64,000 nt of DNA from Herbidospora mongoliensis (lineage in GTDB: Bacteria > Actinomycetota > Actinomycetes > Streptosporangiales > Streptosporangiaceae). Positions 34,284-42,848 of this stretch are shown piece by piece. Position 1 is the stretch's first letter. Each line of letters starts with the position of its first letter. The translations under genes were made by a program, and so were the position numbers. The stretch is taken from the NCBI RefSeq assembly GCF_001570545.1, contig NZ_BBXD01000011.1, positions 248,001 to 312,000 on the forward strand, read 5' to 3'. The notes under the pieces are model-generated. The model made no database searches. It worked only from the letters and a program-made list of their open reading frames with translations, and was not told where the DNA came from.

Positions 34284-34793
34284 CTATCCGGCGGTGCTCG
34301 ACTTTCCGAGCAGCCGGACCGGGGACGACCATTGTGCGAGGTTGGCCCGAATCGCCTCTTCGGAGTCGAGGCCGTGGTCGGCGACCTTCGTCAGGTCCTC
34401 GACGTCGACGGCGAGGTAGTCGAAACGGCTCGCCGTGATCGTCAGCCGGGCCTTGGGGAAGCAGAACACGTCCGCGTCGACGAAAGCGCCGCCCACATGG
34501 ACGTCGAAGCCCATCACAGTCCACGCCGTCCTGCCGGTCGACTGCGGTTCGGCCACCCAGGAGCATTCCGTCACCCCTGCCGCGATCAGCACGCCCGTGT
34601 TGCCGGGGCCGAAGTCGATGGCATGGCGGAGATCGAACAGGAGCCCGACTCGTGCCGAGACGGCCTCGATGCGGACATCCAGCAGGTGCGCCTCCCTGAG
34701 CGCGTCCGGCTCGTGGAACGGGTAGGTGCCGAGGTCGGGCACGCCGTCAGTCGATGCGATCCCCGACAGCAGGTCTTCGGTGCGACTCATCAT
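34284..34793 (-). CDS. Hypothetical protein
   Basis: 169 residues from ATG 34793 (a GTG at 34850 would add 19 residues; neither start has a strong ribosome site). No signal peptide or membrane helix. The centre looks like a beta-rich, immunity- or DUF-type fold (LRHAIDFGPGNTGVLIAAGV, GRTAWTVMGFDVHVG) and the end is mixed alpha/beta (ASRFDYLAVDVEDLTKV). I do not recognise the family. It converges on the permease operon and is followed upstream by a broken dehydrogenase gene. Confidence 0.55.
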   Translation of the reverse strand: MMSRTEDLLSGIASTDGVPDLGTYPFHEPDALREAHLLDVRIEAVSARVGLLFDLRHAIDFGPGNTGVLIAAGVTECSWVAEPQSTGRTAWTVMGFDVHVGGAFVDADVFCFPKARLTITASRFDYLAVDVEDLTKVADHGLDSEEAIRANLAQWSSPVRLLGKSSTAG

Positions 34794-34961
34794 TGCCACC
34801 ATCCGGCCACGGAAGCCACCGCCCTGATCGCCGATGCGGATGCCGTTCACCGCATGCCGAGGTTCTGGAAGCGCGGCGAGCCCGTGGGCTCATCGCGCGT
34901 GCCGTATCAAACCACAGCCAGCGCTGACACTCACCCATGTTTCTCCTGATACCGGGACGAG

Positions 34962-35403
34962 CTACCCCACACGCTTCTCGACATACTCCGTCAGCAACGA
35001 GAATCCCTCGTCTCCCCGCCCGTCGGCCACCGCCCGATCGGTGTAGTCGCGGGCCGCCCGCAGCGCGCCCGTCTCCAGCCCGGCACGCTCCGAGGCTGCG
35101 ATCACATGGGAGATCGCCGCGCGTGTCGACCGGATCGACGACGCCGTGCCCGGGTGCTCGCCCGCGTCGAGGTTCGCGCCGCACTCGTCGATGGTCGAGG
35201 ATCGCCGACACCGCGTCGTAGTCGATCACGGAGACCACGGTGAGCTCCCCGACCGCCCCGGCCACCGTCGAGGCCTCCACCGCGCCCTCCGGGGCCTTGC
35301 CCGGAGTCCGGTTCCACACCGTCGTGGGATGACCTGCGGTGACGAATGCCCGGCTGAGCGCCTGCCCCATCGGGCCTAGTCCGAGAATCGTGACTGGAGT
35401 CAT
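34962..35403 (-). pseudogene. NAD(P)-binding imine reductase/6PGDH-like gene, deleted and frameshifted
   Basis: The 5' part encodes a normal Rossmann start (VTILGLGPMGQALSRAFV, WNRTPGKAPEGAVEA, VVSVIDYDAVSAIL). At about 35210 the sense continues in another frame as SSIRSTRAAISHVIAASERA to TEYVEKRVG, which fits the C-terminus of the same family. Roughly 130 residues between the two are missing (intact members are about 290). An internal deletion with frame change therefore inactivated the gene. Confidence 0.65.
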
Positions 35404-35539
35404 GCCAGGACCTTACAAACGCCCACCGACAGAATCCGGCCAGGAGCTCTGTGCCGCTTCGGCCGCGCCGTGGATGGTCTCGGGGTGGGCGGCAGCCGTA
35501 ACAAAAAGTTTTTCCGCGACGGCGGCGGAGCACCTGGGT

Positions 35540-36703
35540 TCAGGCGATGACCTGCCTGACTCCTCGCCGTTCCATCGAGCGGGCGATGATCAGGCGCTGG
35601 ATCTCGCTGGTGCCCTCCCAGATCCGGTCCACCCGCAGCTCCCGGAGGAACCGTTCGGCCACGTTGGTCCGCATATAACCGCGCCCGCCGAACGTCTGCA
35701 CCGCACGGTCCGCGCACCGCCACGCCGCCTCCGACGCGAACAGCTTCGCGAGCGACGCCTTCGCGTGGACGACCTTCCGATCCGCCCCCGCGTCGACCAG
35801 CGCCGCCACCTCGTAGACCATCAACCGCGCCGCCGCCGCGTCAGCCGCGGAGTCGGCCAGCGGGAACGCCACGCCCTGGTGGTCGATGAGCCGCGCACCG
35901 CCCTGCTCTCGCTCACACGCCCACGAGACGGCCTCCTCCAGCAATCGCCCCATCGCTCCGACGCAGTGGGCGGCGATCCCCAGCCGTTCCTCCACGAACC
36001 AGTTCTGCTGCAGCGCATCGGCCTGCCCCAGGCCGCCGAGCACGGCGTCGTCTCCGACGAGGACCCCGTTCAGGTGCAGGGTCGGATGCCCGTGCGGGAA
36101 CGAGTGCGTGAAGGGCGGATCGTCCAGGTATTCGACCCCGTCTGCCTCGGCGTCGACGAGGAACAACGTCGGCCCAAAACCTTCGGCCAGGGCCACCACG
36201 ATGTGGACCGCCGCCACGTCGCCGCTGGTCACGAACCACTTCTCGCCGTCGAGGCGCCAGCGGTCGCCCACCCGTTCGGCGGAGGTCGCGATCCCGGAGG
36301 GGTCGGATCCCGCGTGCTCCTCGGTCACGGCATACGACACCCATCCCTCTCCCAGCAGGGCAGGTCGCAGATACCGGTCGATTTGCTCGCGACTGCCGGC
36401 GGAGAGGACGTTGTAGGCGTCTGGGACCCACCACCACAGACCATTGGTGTTCCGCCCGAACTGCTCCTGCACCACGACGTAGTCGGTGGCCGACCACCCC
36501 TGCCCGCCGTGCTCGATGGAGTGCCTGCCGCCATTGAGCCGGGCGGCGAGAGCGGCCTTCATGATCTCGGTGACGTCCGAGGAGGGCAGTCGCCCGAAGG
36601 CCCGCTCGGCGGACTCCTCGCGTGGAATCAGTATGTCGTCGACGAAGGCCCTGGCCCGGTCACGCAACTCGATCTGTTCGTCCGACAGCCGTATCAGCGA
36701 CAT
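35540..36703 (-). CDS. Acyl-CoA dehydrogenase
   Basis: 387 residues. The FAD/acyl site is visible in SYAVTEEHAGSDPSGIAT and KWFVTSGD. The C-terminal helical domain has QTFGGRGYMRTNVAERFLRE and the motif IWEGTSEIQRLIIARSM with the Glu region used as base in many members. Its upstream region carries a GACTGG/CCAGTC palindrome at 36726-36741, so it likely belongs to the TetR regulon. It could oxidise an acyl-CoA formed by the ADP-forming synthetase at 37504; the substrate is unknown. Confidence 0.9.
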   Translation of the reverse strand: MSLIRLSDEQIELRDRARAFVDDILIPREESAERAFGRLPSSDVTEIMKAALAARLNGGRHSIEHGGQGWSATDYVVVQEQFGRNTNGLWWWVPDAYNVLSAGSREQIDRYLRPALLGEGWVSYAVTEEHAGSDPSGIATSAERVGDRWRLDGEKWFVTSGDVAAVHIVVALAEGFGPTLFLVDAEADGVEYLDDPPFTHSFPHGHPTLHLNGVLVGDDAVLGGLGQADALQQNWFVEERLGIAAHCVGAMGRLLEEAVSWACEREQGGARLIDHQGVAFPLADSAADAAAARLMVYEVAALVDAGADRKVVHAKASLAKLFASEAAWRCADRAVQTFGGRGYMRTNVAERFLRELRVDRIWEGTSEIQRLIIARSMERRGVRQVIA

Positions 36704-36725
36704 GCCGCTCTCCCCAACGATCCCT

Positions 36726-36741
36726 GACTGGTGACCCAGTC
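36726..36741. promoter_or_regulatory. TetR-type operator upstream of acyl-CoA dehydrogenase
   Basis: GACTGGTGACCCAGTC: outer arms GACTGG and CCAGTC are perfectly complementary. It matches the half-sites of the 31102 palindrome and lies 23 bp upstream of ATG 36703, between that gene and the 3' end of the TetR gene. Confidence 0.55.
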
Positions 36742-36796
36742 AAATAGGGGAGCGATCATCCTGTCAAGCCACCGGCACCGACGCGATCACCAGAGC

Positions 36797-37432
36797 TCAG
36801 GCGGGGAAGGTCGACCGTTCCACGCCGACCTCGCGGGCCGCGGCGATCCGCGCGTGCTCCAGCAGCCGCCTCCGCGACATCGCCCCGGAGTGCAGCGTGT
36901 AGCGGACCACGAGCCCGTCGAGCATCCCGTCGAGCCGTTCCGCCGCCCCCTGCGGGTCGTCGCAGGTGAACTCGCCGGCCTTCATGCCCTCTGAGATCAC
37001 CTCGGTCAGGATCTCGATCCAGCCGCCCTCGAGCTCGAGCAGGATCTCCCGGACGTGCGGCTCGCGCACCCCGAGCGCCCACGCGTCGAGCCAGAGAATC
37101 CAGCTCTGGTCGGAACGCGAGTTCGGGATGTAGAAGCGCAGCACCCGGTCGAGGCGCTGAATGGCCGTGCCGGGACCGGCGATGATCTCCCGCAGCCGCC
37201 TGACCTCGCTCTCCGAGGTCGCCCGCAGCATGGCGGTGATCAGGTCGTCTTTGGTGGCGAAGTGGTAATGGATCAACCCGCCACTGACGTTGGTCGCTTT
37301 CGCGATGTCGGAGACCCGGGTGCTGGCGAGTCCTCGCTCGAGCACCACACGCCGGGCGGCGTCCAGCAGTTCGGCCCGGCGCTGATCTGCCTGATCGGCC
37401 CGGCTGCTCCGGGCGCCCTCCGCGCTGCGCAC
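36797..37432 (-). CDS. TetR/AcrR family transcriptional regulator
   Basis: 211 residues from GTG 37432. The N-terminal helix-turn-helix (RRAELLDAARRVVLERGLAS, VSDIAKATNVSGGLIHYHFA) spans about residues 18-65, with TKDDLITAML after it. The C-terminal ligand domain is helical with Trp-rich WILWLDAWALG. It sits between two putative operators (36726 and 37485) and is divergent from the acyl-CoA synthetase gene, so autoregulation and control of both neighbours are likely. A third site at 31102 links it to the transporter and oxidoreductase operons. Confidence 0.88.
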   Translation of the reverse strand: MRSAEGARSSRADQADQRRAELLDAARRVVLERGLASTRVSDIAKATNVSGGLIHYHFATKDDLITAMLRATSESEVRRLREIIAGPGTAIQRLDRVLRFYIPNSRSDQSWILWLDAWALGVREPHVREILLELEGGWIEILTEVISEGMKAGEFTCDDPQGAAERLDGMLDGLVVRYTLHSGAMSRRRLLEHARIAAAREVGVERSTFPA

Positions 37433-37484
37433 CCGGCAACTCTACCCCAGCACCGCCTCGCGTCGACGACACACCTTGACTGCT

Positions 37485-37503
37485 GACTGGTCGACCAACC
37501 AGT
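37485..37503. promoter_or_regulatory. TetR-type operator at the synthetase/TetR divergent promoter
   Basis: GACTGGTCGACCAACCAGT contains the 10-bp palindrome TGGTCGACCA and a second, staggered ACCAGT arm. It touches the GTG start codon at 37504, so binding would block initiation directly. TTGACT at 37477 may be the -35 of that gene. Confidence 0.55.
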
Positions 37504-39693
37504 GTGGAGAGGGTGAGACCCGCGCGCCTGCTCGCTCCCCGCTCGGTCGCCGTCGTCGGCGCTTCGACGCGTCCCGGCTCCTACGGGAACCAGGCGGTCG
37601 CCAACCTGGTCGCCGCCGGTTTCCCTGGTCCTGTGTACGGGGTGCACCCGACCGCCCGCGAGGTCCACGGCGTGCCGTGTGTGCCTGCGATCGGCGACCT
37701 GCCCATCGCTCCCGACGCGCTCGTCATCGCCACTCCGGCGGCCACCGTGCCGGACCTTCTCCGCCAGGCGGGGGAACGAGGGTGTGGCGGTGCGGTCGTA
37801 CTCGCGGCCGGTTTCGCCGAGATCCCCGAGGGCCGGACGCTCCAGGACGAGCTTCGCCAGACCGCGCTGACCCACGACCTTCCGGTCTGCGGCCCCAACG
37901 GCAACGGCATCGTCTCCGTCGTCGGCAGGGCGCCCCTGTGGGGCGACGCCTACCTGCCCAGACGGGCCGGCCCGGTGGCGCTGATCTCCCAGAGCGGCAA
38001 CGTCGCGGTCAACGCCCTGCTCAGCAGGCGCGCGCTGCGACTGCACACCGTCGTCTCCTGCGGCAACCAGGCCGTCCTCACCGCCTCGGACTATCTCACC
38101 GCCCTGGCCGAACTCGACGGCGTCACCTCGGTCGCGCTCTACCTGGAAACCGAAGACGCGGGTCTGCCGGAGGCCTTGGCGCTGTCTGCGGAACGCGGCA
38201 TCCGGGTGGCTGTGCTGAAAGCGGGCTCCAGCGAACTGGGCGCCGCCGCCGCCGCGGCGCACACCGGCGCCGTCGCGGGCGACCACCGCGTCCTCAGGGC
38301 GCTGATCGAGGAGGCGGGAGGCGCCTGGGCGCGCAACCCCCACGAACTCCTCGAACTGGCCAAAGCGCTGGGCGGCATCGGCCGGCAGAGCCCTGACGCG
38401 ATCCGCATCGAGCCGGGCCAGGCGTGGGGCAGCCGTCGTCCATCAGGTCAGGGCACGTCATTCGGGAAAGCCGACCAGCCGGGAGTTCTGGTCGTCACCT
38501 GTTCCGGGGGCGATGCCGCCATCGCCGCCGACGAGGCCGCTCGGCTGAAGGTGCGGCTTCCGGCGCTCAGCGCCGTCACCGGTGAAGGACTGAAAGGCCT
38601 TCTCCCCGATACGGCCACTGCGGCCAATCCCCTCGACTACACCGCCGTCATCTTCGGTGAGACGCGGAGAACCGCCGACATCATCACCACGGCCGCGAGC
38701 GACCCGTCGATCGGCGTGGTCCTCGCCTACTACGACCGCCCCGCCGAGATGGATGCCGACCAGGCAGAAGCATGGGACGCCGCCCTCGACGGCATCACCC
38801 TCGCGGCCGGCAACCTCGCCGTCCCCGTCGTGGTGGCCGCGACGCTCCCCGAGCTCATGCCGGAGGCCACCGCCGAACACCTCACCGACCTGGGCGTGAT
38901 CCCCGTGGCCGGCCTGACCGAGGGCCTGGTCTGCGCGAACGCCATGACCGCCCACCTCGACCTGCGCCGCATCAGCGAGATCGCCATCTGTTCCCGTCAA
39001 TCCCAGGAAAACCGCACCTCACTCAGATCAGGCCAAAGCGGCCGAGCCTCGTTGAGGTCGGACCCAACGGGCCAAAGTGGGGGCTCACTCGGATCAGGCT
39101 TCTGGCTCAGAGAAGTAGAGGGCAAGGCCTACCTCAAGGCCCACGGCATCGCCGTTCCCCGTGGCGCTGTCGCCGCCGACCTCCCCCAGGCCGAGGCGCT
39201 CCTCGACGAGCTCGGCACCGTCGTGGTCAAGGTCGACGGGTCCGACATCCGTCACAAAGCCGCTCAAGGCGGCGTCATCCTCGGCGTCTCCACCCACAAG
39301 GACCTCGAACGGGCGCTCAGGCAGATCCCGCCGCCCGTCCTCGTCGAGGAGATGGTCCCCCTTGGCGTCGAGGTGATGATCTCGGTCAGGTACGACGCCG
39401 TCACCCCGGTCGTCGTCATCGCGCTGGGCGGCGCCTGGGTCGAGGTGTTCGACGACGCGGCCGTCATCCCGCTCCCCATCACTGCGGATCGCGTGGCGAA
39501 ACACGTACAGAGAATGAGAGCCGCCAGGATCGTTCCGGACATCGCGACACTCGCCCGGACCGCCGTCGCCGTAGCCGAGATGACCCGTCAGGAAGGGTTC
39601 GTGTTCGCCGAGGTCAACCCCGTCATCCTGCGCGGGCGGACCGCGACGGCGGTCGACGCGGTCATGTGCCGAGCGCGCCCTGCAGGTCCATGA
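37504..39693 (+). CDS. ADP-forming acyl-CoA synthetase (acetate-CoA ligase family, fused alpha-beta)
   Basis: 729 residues. Order: CoA-binding domain (SVAVVGASTRPGSYGNQAVA, about 12-130), succinyl-CoA-ligase-like domains with the phosphorylated-His region AAAHTGAVAGDHRV (about 255-268), then an ATP-grasp domain (about 530-729: YLKAHGIAVPRG, VVVKVDGSDIRHKAAQGGV, PLGVEVMISVRYD). The enzyme makes acyl-CoA from acid, CoA and ATP, releasing ADP and phosphate. Two low-complexity linkers, about 300-325 and 495-525, interrupt the usual fold; the second is built of imperfect repeats. GTG 37504 directly abuts the operator. Its last 32 bp overlap the convergent ferritin-like gene. Confidence 0.88.
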   Translation: MERVRPARLLAPRSVAVVGASTRPGSYGNQAVANLVAAGFPGPVYGVHPTAREVHGVPCVPAIGDLPIAPDALVIATPAATVPDLLRQAGERGCGGAVVLAAGFAEIPEGRTLQDELRQTALTHDLPVCGPNGNGIVSVVGRAPLWGDAYLPRRAGPVALISQSGNVAVNALLSRRALRLHTVVSCGNQAVLTASDYLTALAELDGVTSVALYLETEDAGLPEALALSAERGIRVAVLKAGSSELGAAAAAAHTGAVAGDHRVLRALIEEAGGAWARNPHELLELAKALGGIGRQSPDAIRIEPGQAWGSRRPSGQGTSFGKADQPGVLVVTCSGGDAAIAADEAARLKVRLPALSAVTGEGLKGLLPDTATAANPLDYTAVIFGETRRTADIITTAASDPSIGVVLAYYDRPAEMDADQAEAWDAALDGITLAAGNLAVPVVVAATLPELMPEATAEHLTDLGVIPVAGLTEGLVCANAMTAHLDLRRISEIAICSRQSQENRTSLRSGQSGRASLRSDPTGQSGGSLGSGFWLREVEGKAYLKAHGIAVPRGAVAADLPQAEALLDELGTVVVKVDGSDIRHKAAQGGVILGVSTHKDLERALRQIPPPVLVEEMVPLGVEVMISVRYDAVTPVVVIALGGAWVEVFDDAAVIPLPITADRVAKHVQRMRAARIVPDIATLARTAVAVAEMTRQEGFVFAEVNPVILRGRTATAVDAVMCRARPAGP

Positions 39694-40078
39694 CATGGTC
39701 CTGCGTCTGCTGCAGCAGGGGACGCAGGGCTTCGGCCACATCGGGGAGCCCGAGTTCGATCGCCTGCTCGACCCGCTCCCGATACCGGATGAGCTGGTTC
39801 TCCTCCAACTCCAGGTCGAGCCGGAGAGCTGCGGCGCCGTCGGGGGTGTCGGGGATCGGCGGGACTTTGACCGAGGGCACCCCGCCGAGGAAGTCGATCT
39901 GCTGGGCCAGGGCCGAGGCGTGCTCGAGCTCCTGCGTCATGTGCGCCCGCATCTCTTCGACGATGGGCTGGTACTCGGCGCCCTTGATGGTCGCCGCGTG
40001 CTGGGTGTACTGGACGATCGAGCGGTATTCGCTCTCAAGGTCCTCGTTCAGGAGCGCGATGAATGCCTGTTTGTCCAT
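39662..40078 (-). CDS. Ferritin-like domain protein (bacterioferritin-type)
   Basis: 138 residues from ATG 40078; longer in-frame extension reads as noise. Four-helix pattern with carboxylate/His ligands typical of diiron sites: E in LNEDLESEYRSIVQY, ExxxHMTQELEH in helix 2, DLELEENQLIRYRERVEQA in helix 3 and QQTQDHVMDL in helix 4. Probable iron binding or oxidative-stress role. It overlaps the upstream glycosyltransferase gene by 31 bp and is the last gene of the operon starting at 42820. Confidence 0.8.
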   Translation of the reverse strand: MDKQAFIALLNEDLESEYRSIVQYTQHAATIKGAEYQPIVEEMRAHMTQELEHASALAQQIDFLGGVPSVKVPPIPDTPDGAAALRLDLELEENQLIRYRERVEQAIELGLPDVAEALRPLLQQTQDHVMDLQGALGT

Positions 40079-40779
40079 GCGCCTCCGGCTACCCCTCGTT
40101 CGCGCTCCGACACCACCCGGGCCAGGCCTCTTAGCTGGGCGATCGAGGTCCGCACGATGTCCACGCTGCTGTCGGGATCGTCCACCCATCGCACGGGCAC
40201 CTCGTGGATGCGCAGGCCGCGCCACTGCGCCTTGAGCAGGAGCTCGGTGTCGAAGAACCAGGCGTCGTCGGTCACGTGCGGAAGTAATTCGCGCGCCACC
40301 GAAGCGCGCAGCGCCTTGAAGCCGCACTGCGCGTCGGTGAACTCCGCGCCGGCCGAGCGCAGCAGCCGGTTGTAGGTGCGGGAGATCAGGTCGCGCCGCC
40401 GGCCGCGGATGACCGAGGAGCCGGGCGCGAGGCGCGTTCCGACCGCGATGTCAGCTTCCCCCGACAGCAACAGCGTGACGAGCGGCACGAAGGCGTCCAG
40501 GTCGGTGGACAGATCGATGTCCATGTACGCGACCACGTCGGCCTCGCTCCACGACCAGGCCTCACGCAGGGCCCGACCGCGTCCTTTGGCCTCCAGCCGG
40601 ATTGTCCGAACATTGTCCAAGGATCTGGCGACCGACCAGGTCGCGTCCGTGGAGCCGTTGTCGGCCACGGTCACCTGAACAGGAAAGGGACATTCCCGCT
40701 TGAGATGGTCGAGCAGTGTCGAGACGCTCGACGCCAGCACCCGTTCCTCGTTGTAGACGGGCAGCACGATCTCGATCAC
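40048..40779 (-). CDS. Family 2 glycosyltransferase (polyprenyl-phosphate sugar transferase-like)
   Basis: 243 residues with a GT-A fold: IVLPVYNEERVL at the start, VADNGSTDAT, the DxD-type AYMDIDLSTDLDAF, and DAQCGFKALR. The closest group by pattern is dolichyl/polyprenyl-phosphate glucose or mannose synthases, which load sugars on lipid carriers; no membrane helix is present. Its ATG overlaps the histidine kinase stop (ATGA), an unusual partnership suggesting regulation of envelope glycosylation (inference). Confidence 0.87.
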   Translation of the reverse strand: MIEIVLPVYNEERVLASSVSTLLDHLKRECPFPVQVTVADNGSTDATWSVARSLDNVRTIRLEAKGRGRALREAWSWSEADVVAYMDIDLSTDLDAFVPLVTLLLSGEADIAVGTRLAPGSSVIRGRRRDLISRTYNRLLRSAGAEFTDAQCGFKALRASVARELLPHVTDDAWFFDTELLLKAQWRGLRIHEVPVRWVDDPDSSVDIVRTSIAQLRGLARVVSERERGVAGGAWTNRHSSRS

Positions 40780-42122
40780 GCGGCGGATCCGGGGAGTACC
40801 ACCGTCACCGTCGTCCCGCCGTCCGGGCCGCTCGCCAGCGACACCCGCCCGTCGGCCGCCCGCACCCCCTGCGCCACGATCGCCAGGCCCAGACCCGATC
40901 CGGGCAGGCTGCGCGCGGCGGGTGAGCGCCAGAAGCGCTCGAAGACATGGGGCAGTTCCTCGTCGGCGATGCCTGGGCCCTCGTCACGGACGGTCAGCTC
41001 GCCGTCCCGCAAGCGAACGGTCACCGTGCCCCCTTCTGGGCTGAACTTGACCGCATTGTCCAGAATGTTAACCGCCGCGCGCTGCAGCCCGCGCACGTCC
41101 CCGCACACCCGCCACGGGGACAACTCCACGTCGAACACCAGCCCGGGGCCGCGCCGCCGGGCGCGGTCGACGGCGGCGGACACCACGTCCTGGAACTCCA
41201 CCTCGGTGGAAGCGCCGGCGGTCTCCGCGTTCCGGGAGAGTTCCAGCAGATCGGCGATGAGGGACGACATCTCCTCGAACTGTTCCTTCACGCTGACCAG
41301 GAGCCGGCGTTTCGCCTCCGCCTCCAGCGGACGGCCGGTGTTCTCGCTGCGGAGCAGCAGGTCGATGTTGGTACGCAGCGAGGTCAGCGGGGTGCGCAGC
41401 TCGTGGCCGGCGTCGGAGACGAGCTGGCGTTGGCGGTCCCTCGATGCGGCCAGCGCCGAGGTCATCGTGTTGAAGGCGGCGCCCAGGCGGGCGATCTCGT
41501 CTTTGCCGTCGACGGGGATGCGGATCTCGAGGTCCTCGGTTCTGGCCACGTGTTCGACCGTGCCCGTCAGGGAGGCCACCGGGCGCAGGGCCGTACGAGC
41601 CAGCGATCGGCCGGTCAGCGCGGCCCCGAGCACCCCGGCGGCGCAGACCCCGGCGAGCACCAGGCCGAGCACGCGCAGCGAGGTGTCCATCTCGCGGGTC
41701 GATCGGAACACCGTCAGCGCGGTCCCGGGCTCGAACGCCCTGGTCTGCGCGATGACGGGCGTCTGGTAGTGGCCACGCAGGATGCCGTCACGCACCACCG
41801 GAGGGCCGGCCGAGGAGCACAGCGCCCGCTCCTCAGGAAGCGGGTCGAGCGCCGACGATCCGCCCTGGCAGATCGACCCGTCGGAACGGACGAGCTGCCA
41901 GCCGCGCCCGGACGGGTCCCACGGCTGGTCACGGTCCTCCTGGCCGCAGCGGGCGAGCGCCTGGGCGACCTGGTCGTCGCGCACCGGGAACTGCTCCAGC
42001 GATTCGATGAGCTGGTCGCGCATCTGGTCACGGACGATCAGCCAGCTCGCCCCGGCGCAGACGGCGATGGCGACGGCCACCGCCACCGCGATCACGATCG
42101 TCACGCGCCGCCGCAGGCTCAC
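40776..42122 (-). CDS. Sensor histidine kinase (MprB-like)
   Basis: 448 residues. Two membrane helices (about 10-28 and 148-170) enclose an extracellular sensor of about 120 residues with three Cys. It is followed by HAMP (about 175-225), the dimerisation/phosphorylation box [16 protein letters not shown] (His near 242) and the ATPase domain with [32 protein letters not shown] and GSGLGLAIV. Transfers phosphate to the response regulator encoded just upstream (4-bp overlap). The sensor ligand is unknown. Confidence 0.92.
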   Translation of the reverse strand: MSLRRRVTIVIAVAVAVAIAVCAGASWLIVRDQMRDQLIESLEQFPVRDDQVAQALARCGQEDRDQPWDPSGRGWQLVRSDGSICQGGSSALDPLPEERALCSSAGPPVVRDGILRGHYQTPVIAQTRAFEPGTALTVFRSTREMDTSLRVLGLVLAGVCAAGVLGAALTGRSLARTALRPVASLTGTVEHVARTEDLEIRIPVDGKDEIARLGAAFNTMTSALAASRDRQRQLVSDAGHELRTPLTSLRTNIDLLLRSENTGRPLEAEAKRRLLVSVKEQFEEMSSLIADLLELSRNAETAGASTEVEFQDVVSAAVDRARRRGPGLVFDVELSPWRVCGDVRGLQRAAVNILDNAVKFSPEGGTVTVRLRDGELTVRDEGPGIADEELPHVFERFWRSPAARSLPGSGLGLAIVAQGVRAADGRVSLASGPDGGTTVTVVLPGSAA

Positions 42123-42820
42123 GCCGCCGCCTTCAGCACGTAGCCGACTCCGCGGACCGTGTGGATCAGGCGGGGTTCCGCGTCGGCCTCGGTCTTGCGG
42201 CGCAGGTACATGACATAGACGTCCAGGGAGTTGGACGACGGTTCGAAGTCGAACCCCCAGACCGCGCTGAGGATCTGCTCCCGGCTGAGCACCTGCCGGG
42301 GATGCGCCAGGAACAGCTCCAGCAGCAGGAATTCGGTCCGGGTCAAATCAAGGGGCCGCCTGCCGCGCCGGACCTCCCGGGTCGCCGGGTTCATCCGCAG
42401 TCCCTCGAAGGCCAGTTCGTCGGAGACGGGCGCCACCAGCGCGCTGCGCCGCAGCAGGGCCCGCACCCGGGCCAGCAGTTCGTCGAGTTCGAAGGGTTTG
42501 ACCAGGTAGTCGTCGGCGCCGGCGTCCAGGCCGGAGACCCGGTCGCCGACGGCGTCGCGGGCGGTCAGCATCAGGATCGGCACGTGGTCGCCGGCCGCGC
42601 GCAGCCGACGGCACGTGGTCAGGCCGTCGAGGCGCGGCATCATGACGTCGAGCAGCACGGCGTCGTAGGACTCACGCTGGAGTTCGGCCAGCGCCGCCAG
42701 CCCGTCGGAGGCCAGGCCGACCCGGTATCCCTCGAATTCCAGGCTGCGCCGCAGCGCGTCGCGCAGGGCGGGTTCGTCGTCCACTACCAGGAGCCGGGGT
42801 GTTTCGTCCGTCACGTTCAT
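42119..42820 (-). CDS. OmpR/PhoB-family response regulator (MprA-like)
   Basis: 233 residues. Receiver domain with the acidic pocket DDEPALRD, phospho-acceptor Asp in [13 protein letters not shown] (near residue 54), and [17 protein letters not shown]. The C-terminal winged helix ([40 protein letters not shown]) binds DNA. First gene of a four-gene operon: regulator, kinase, glycosyltransferase, ferritin-like protein. Confidence 0.93.
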   Translation of the reverse strand: MNVTDETPRLLVVDDEPALRDALRRSLEFEGYRVGLASDGLAALAELQRESYDAVLLDVMMPRLDGLTTCRRLRAAGDHVPILMLTARDAVGDRVSGLDAGADDYLVKPFELDELLARVRALLRRSALVAPVSDELAFEGLRMNPATREVRRGRRPLDLTRTEFLLLELFLAHPRQVLSREQILSAVWGFDFEPSSNSLDVYVMYLRRKTEADAEPRLIHTVRGVGYVLKAAA

Positions 42821-42848
42821 ACCGTAACGACCGCCTCTGAGAAGACCC

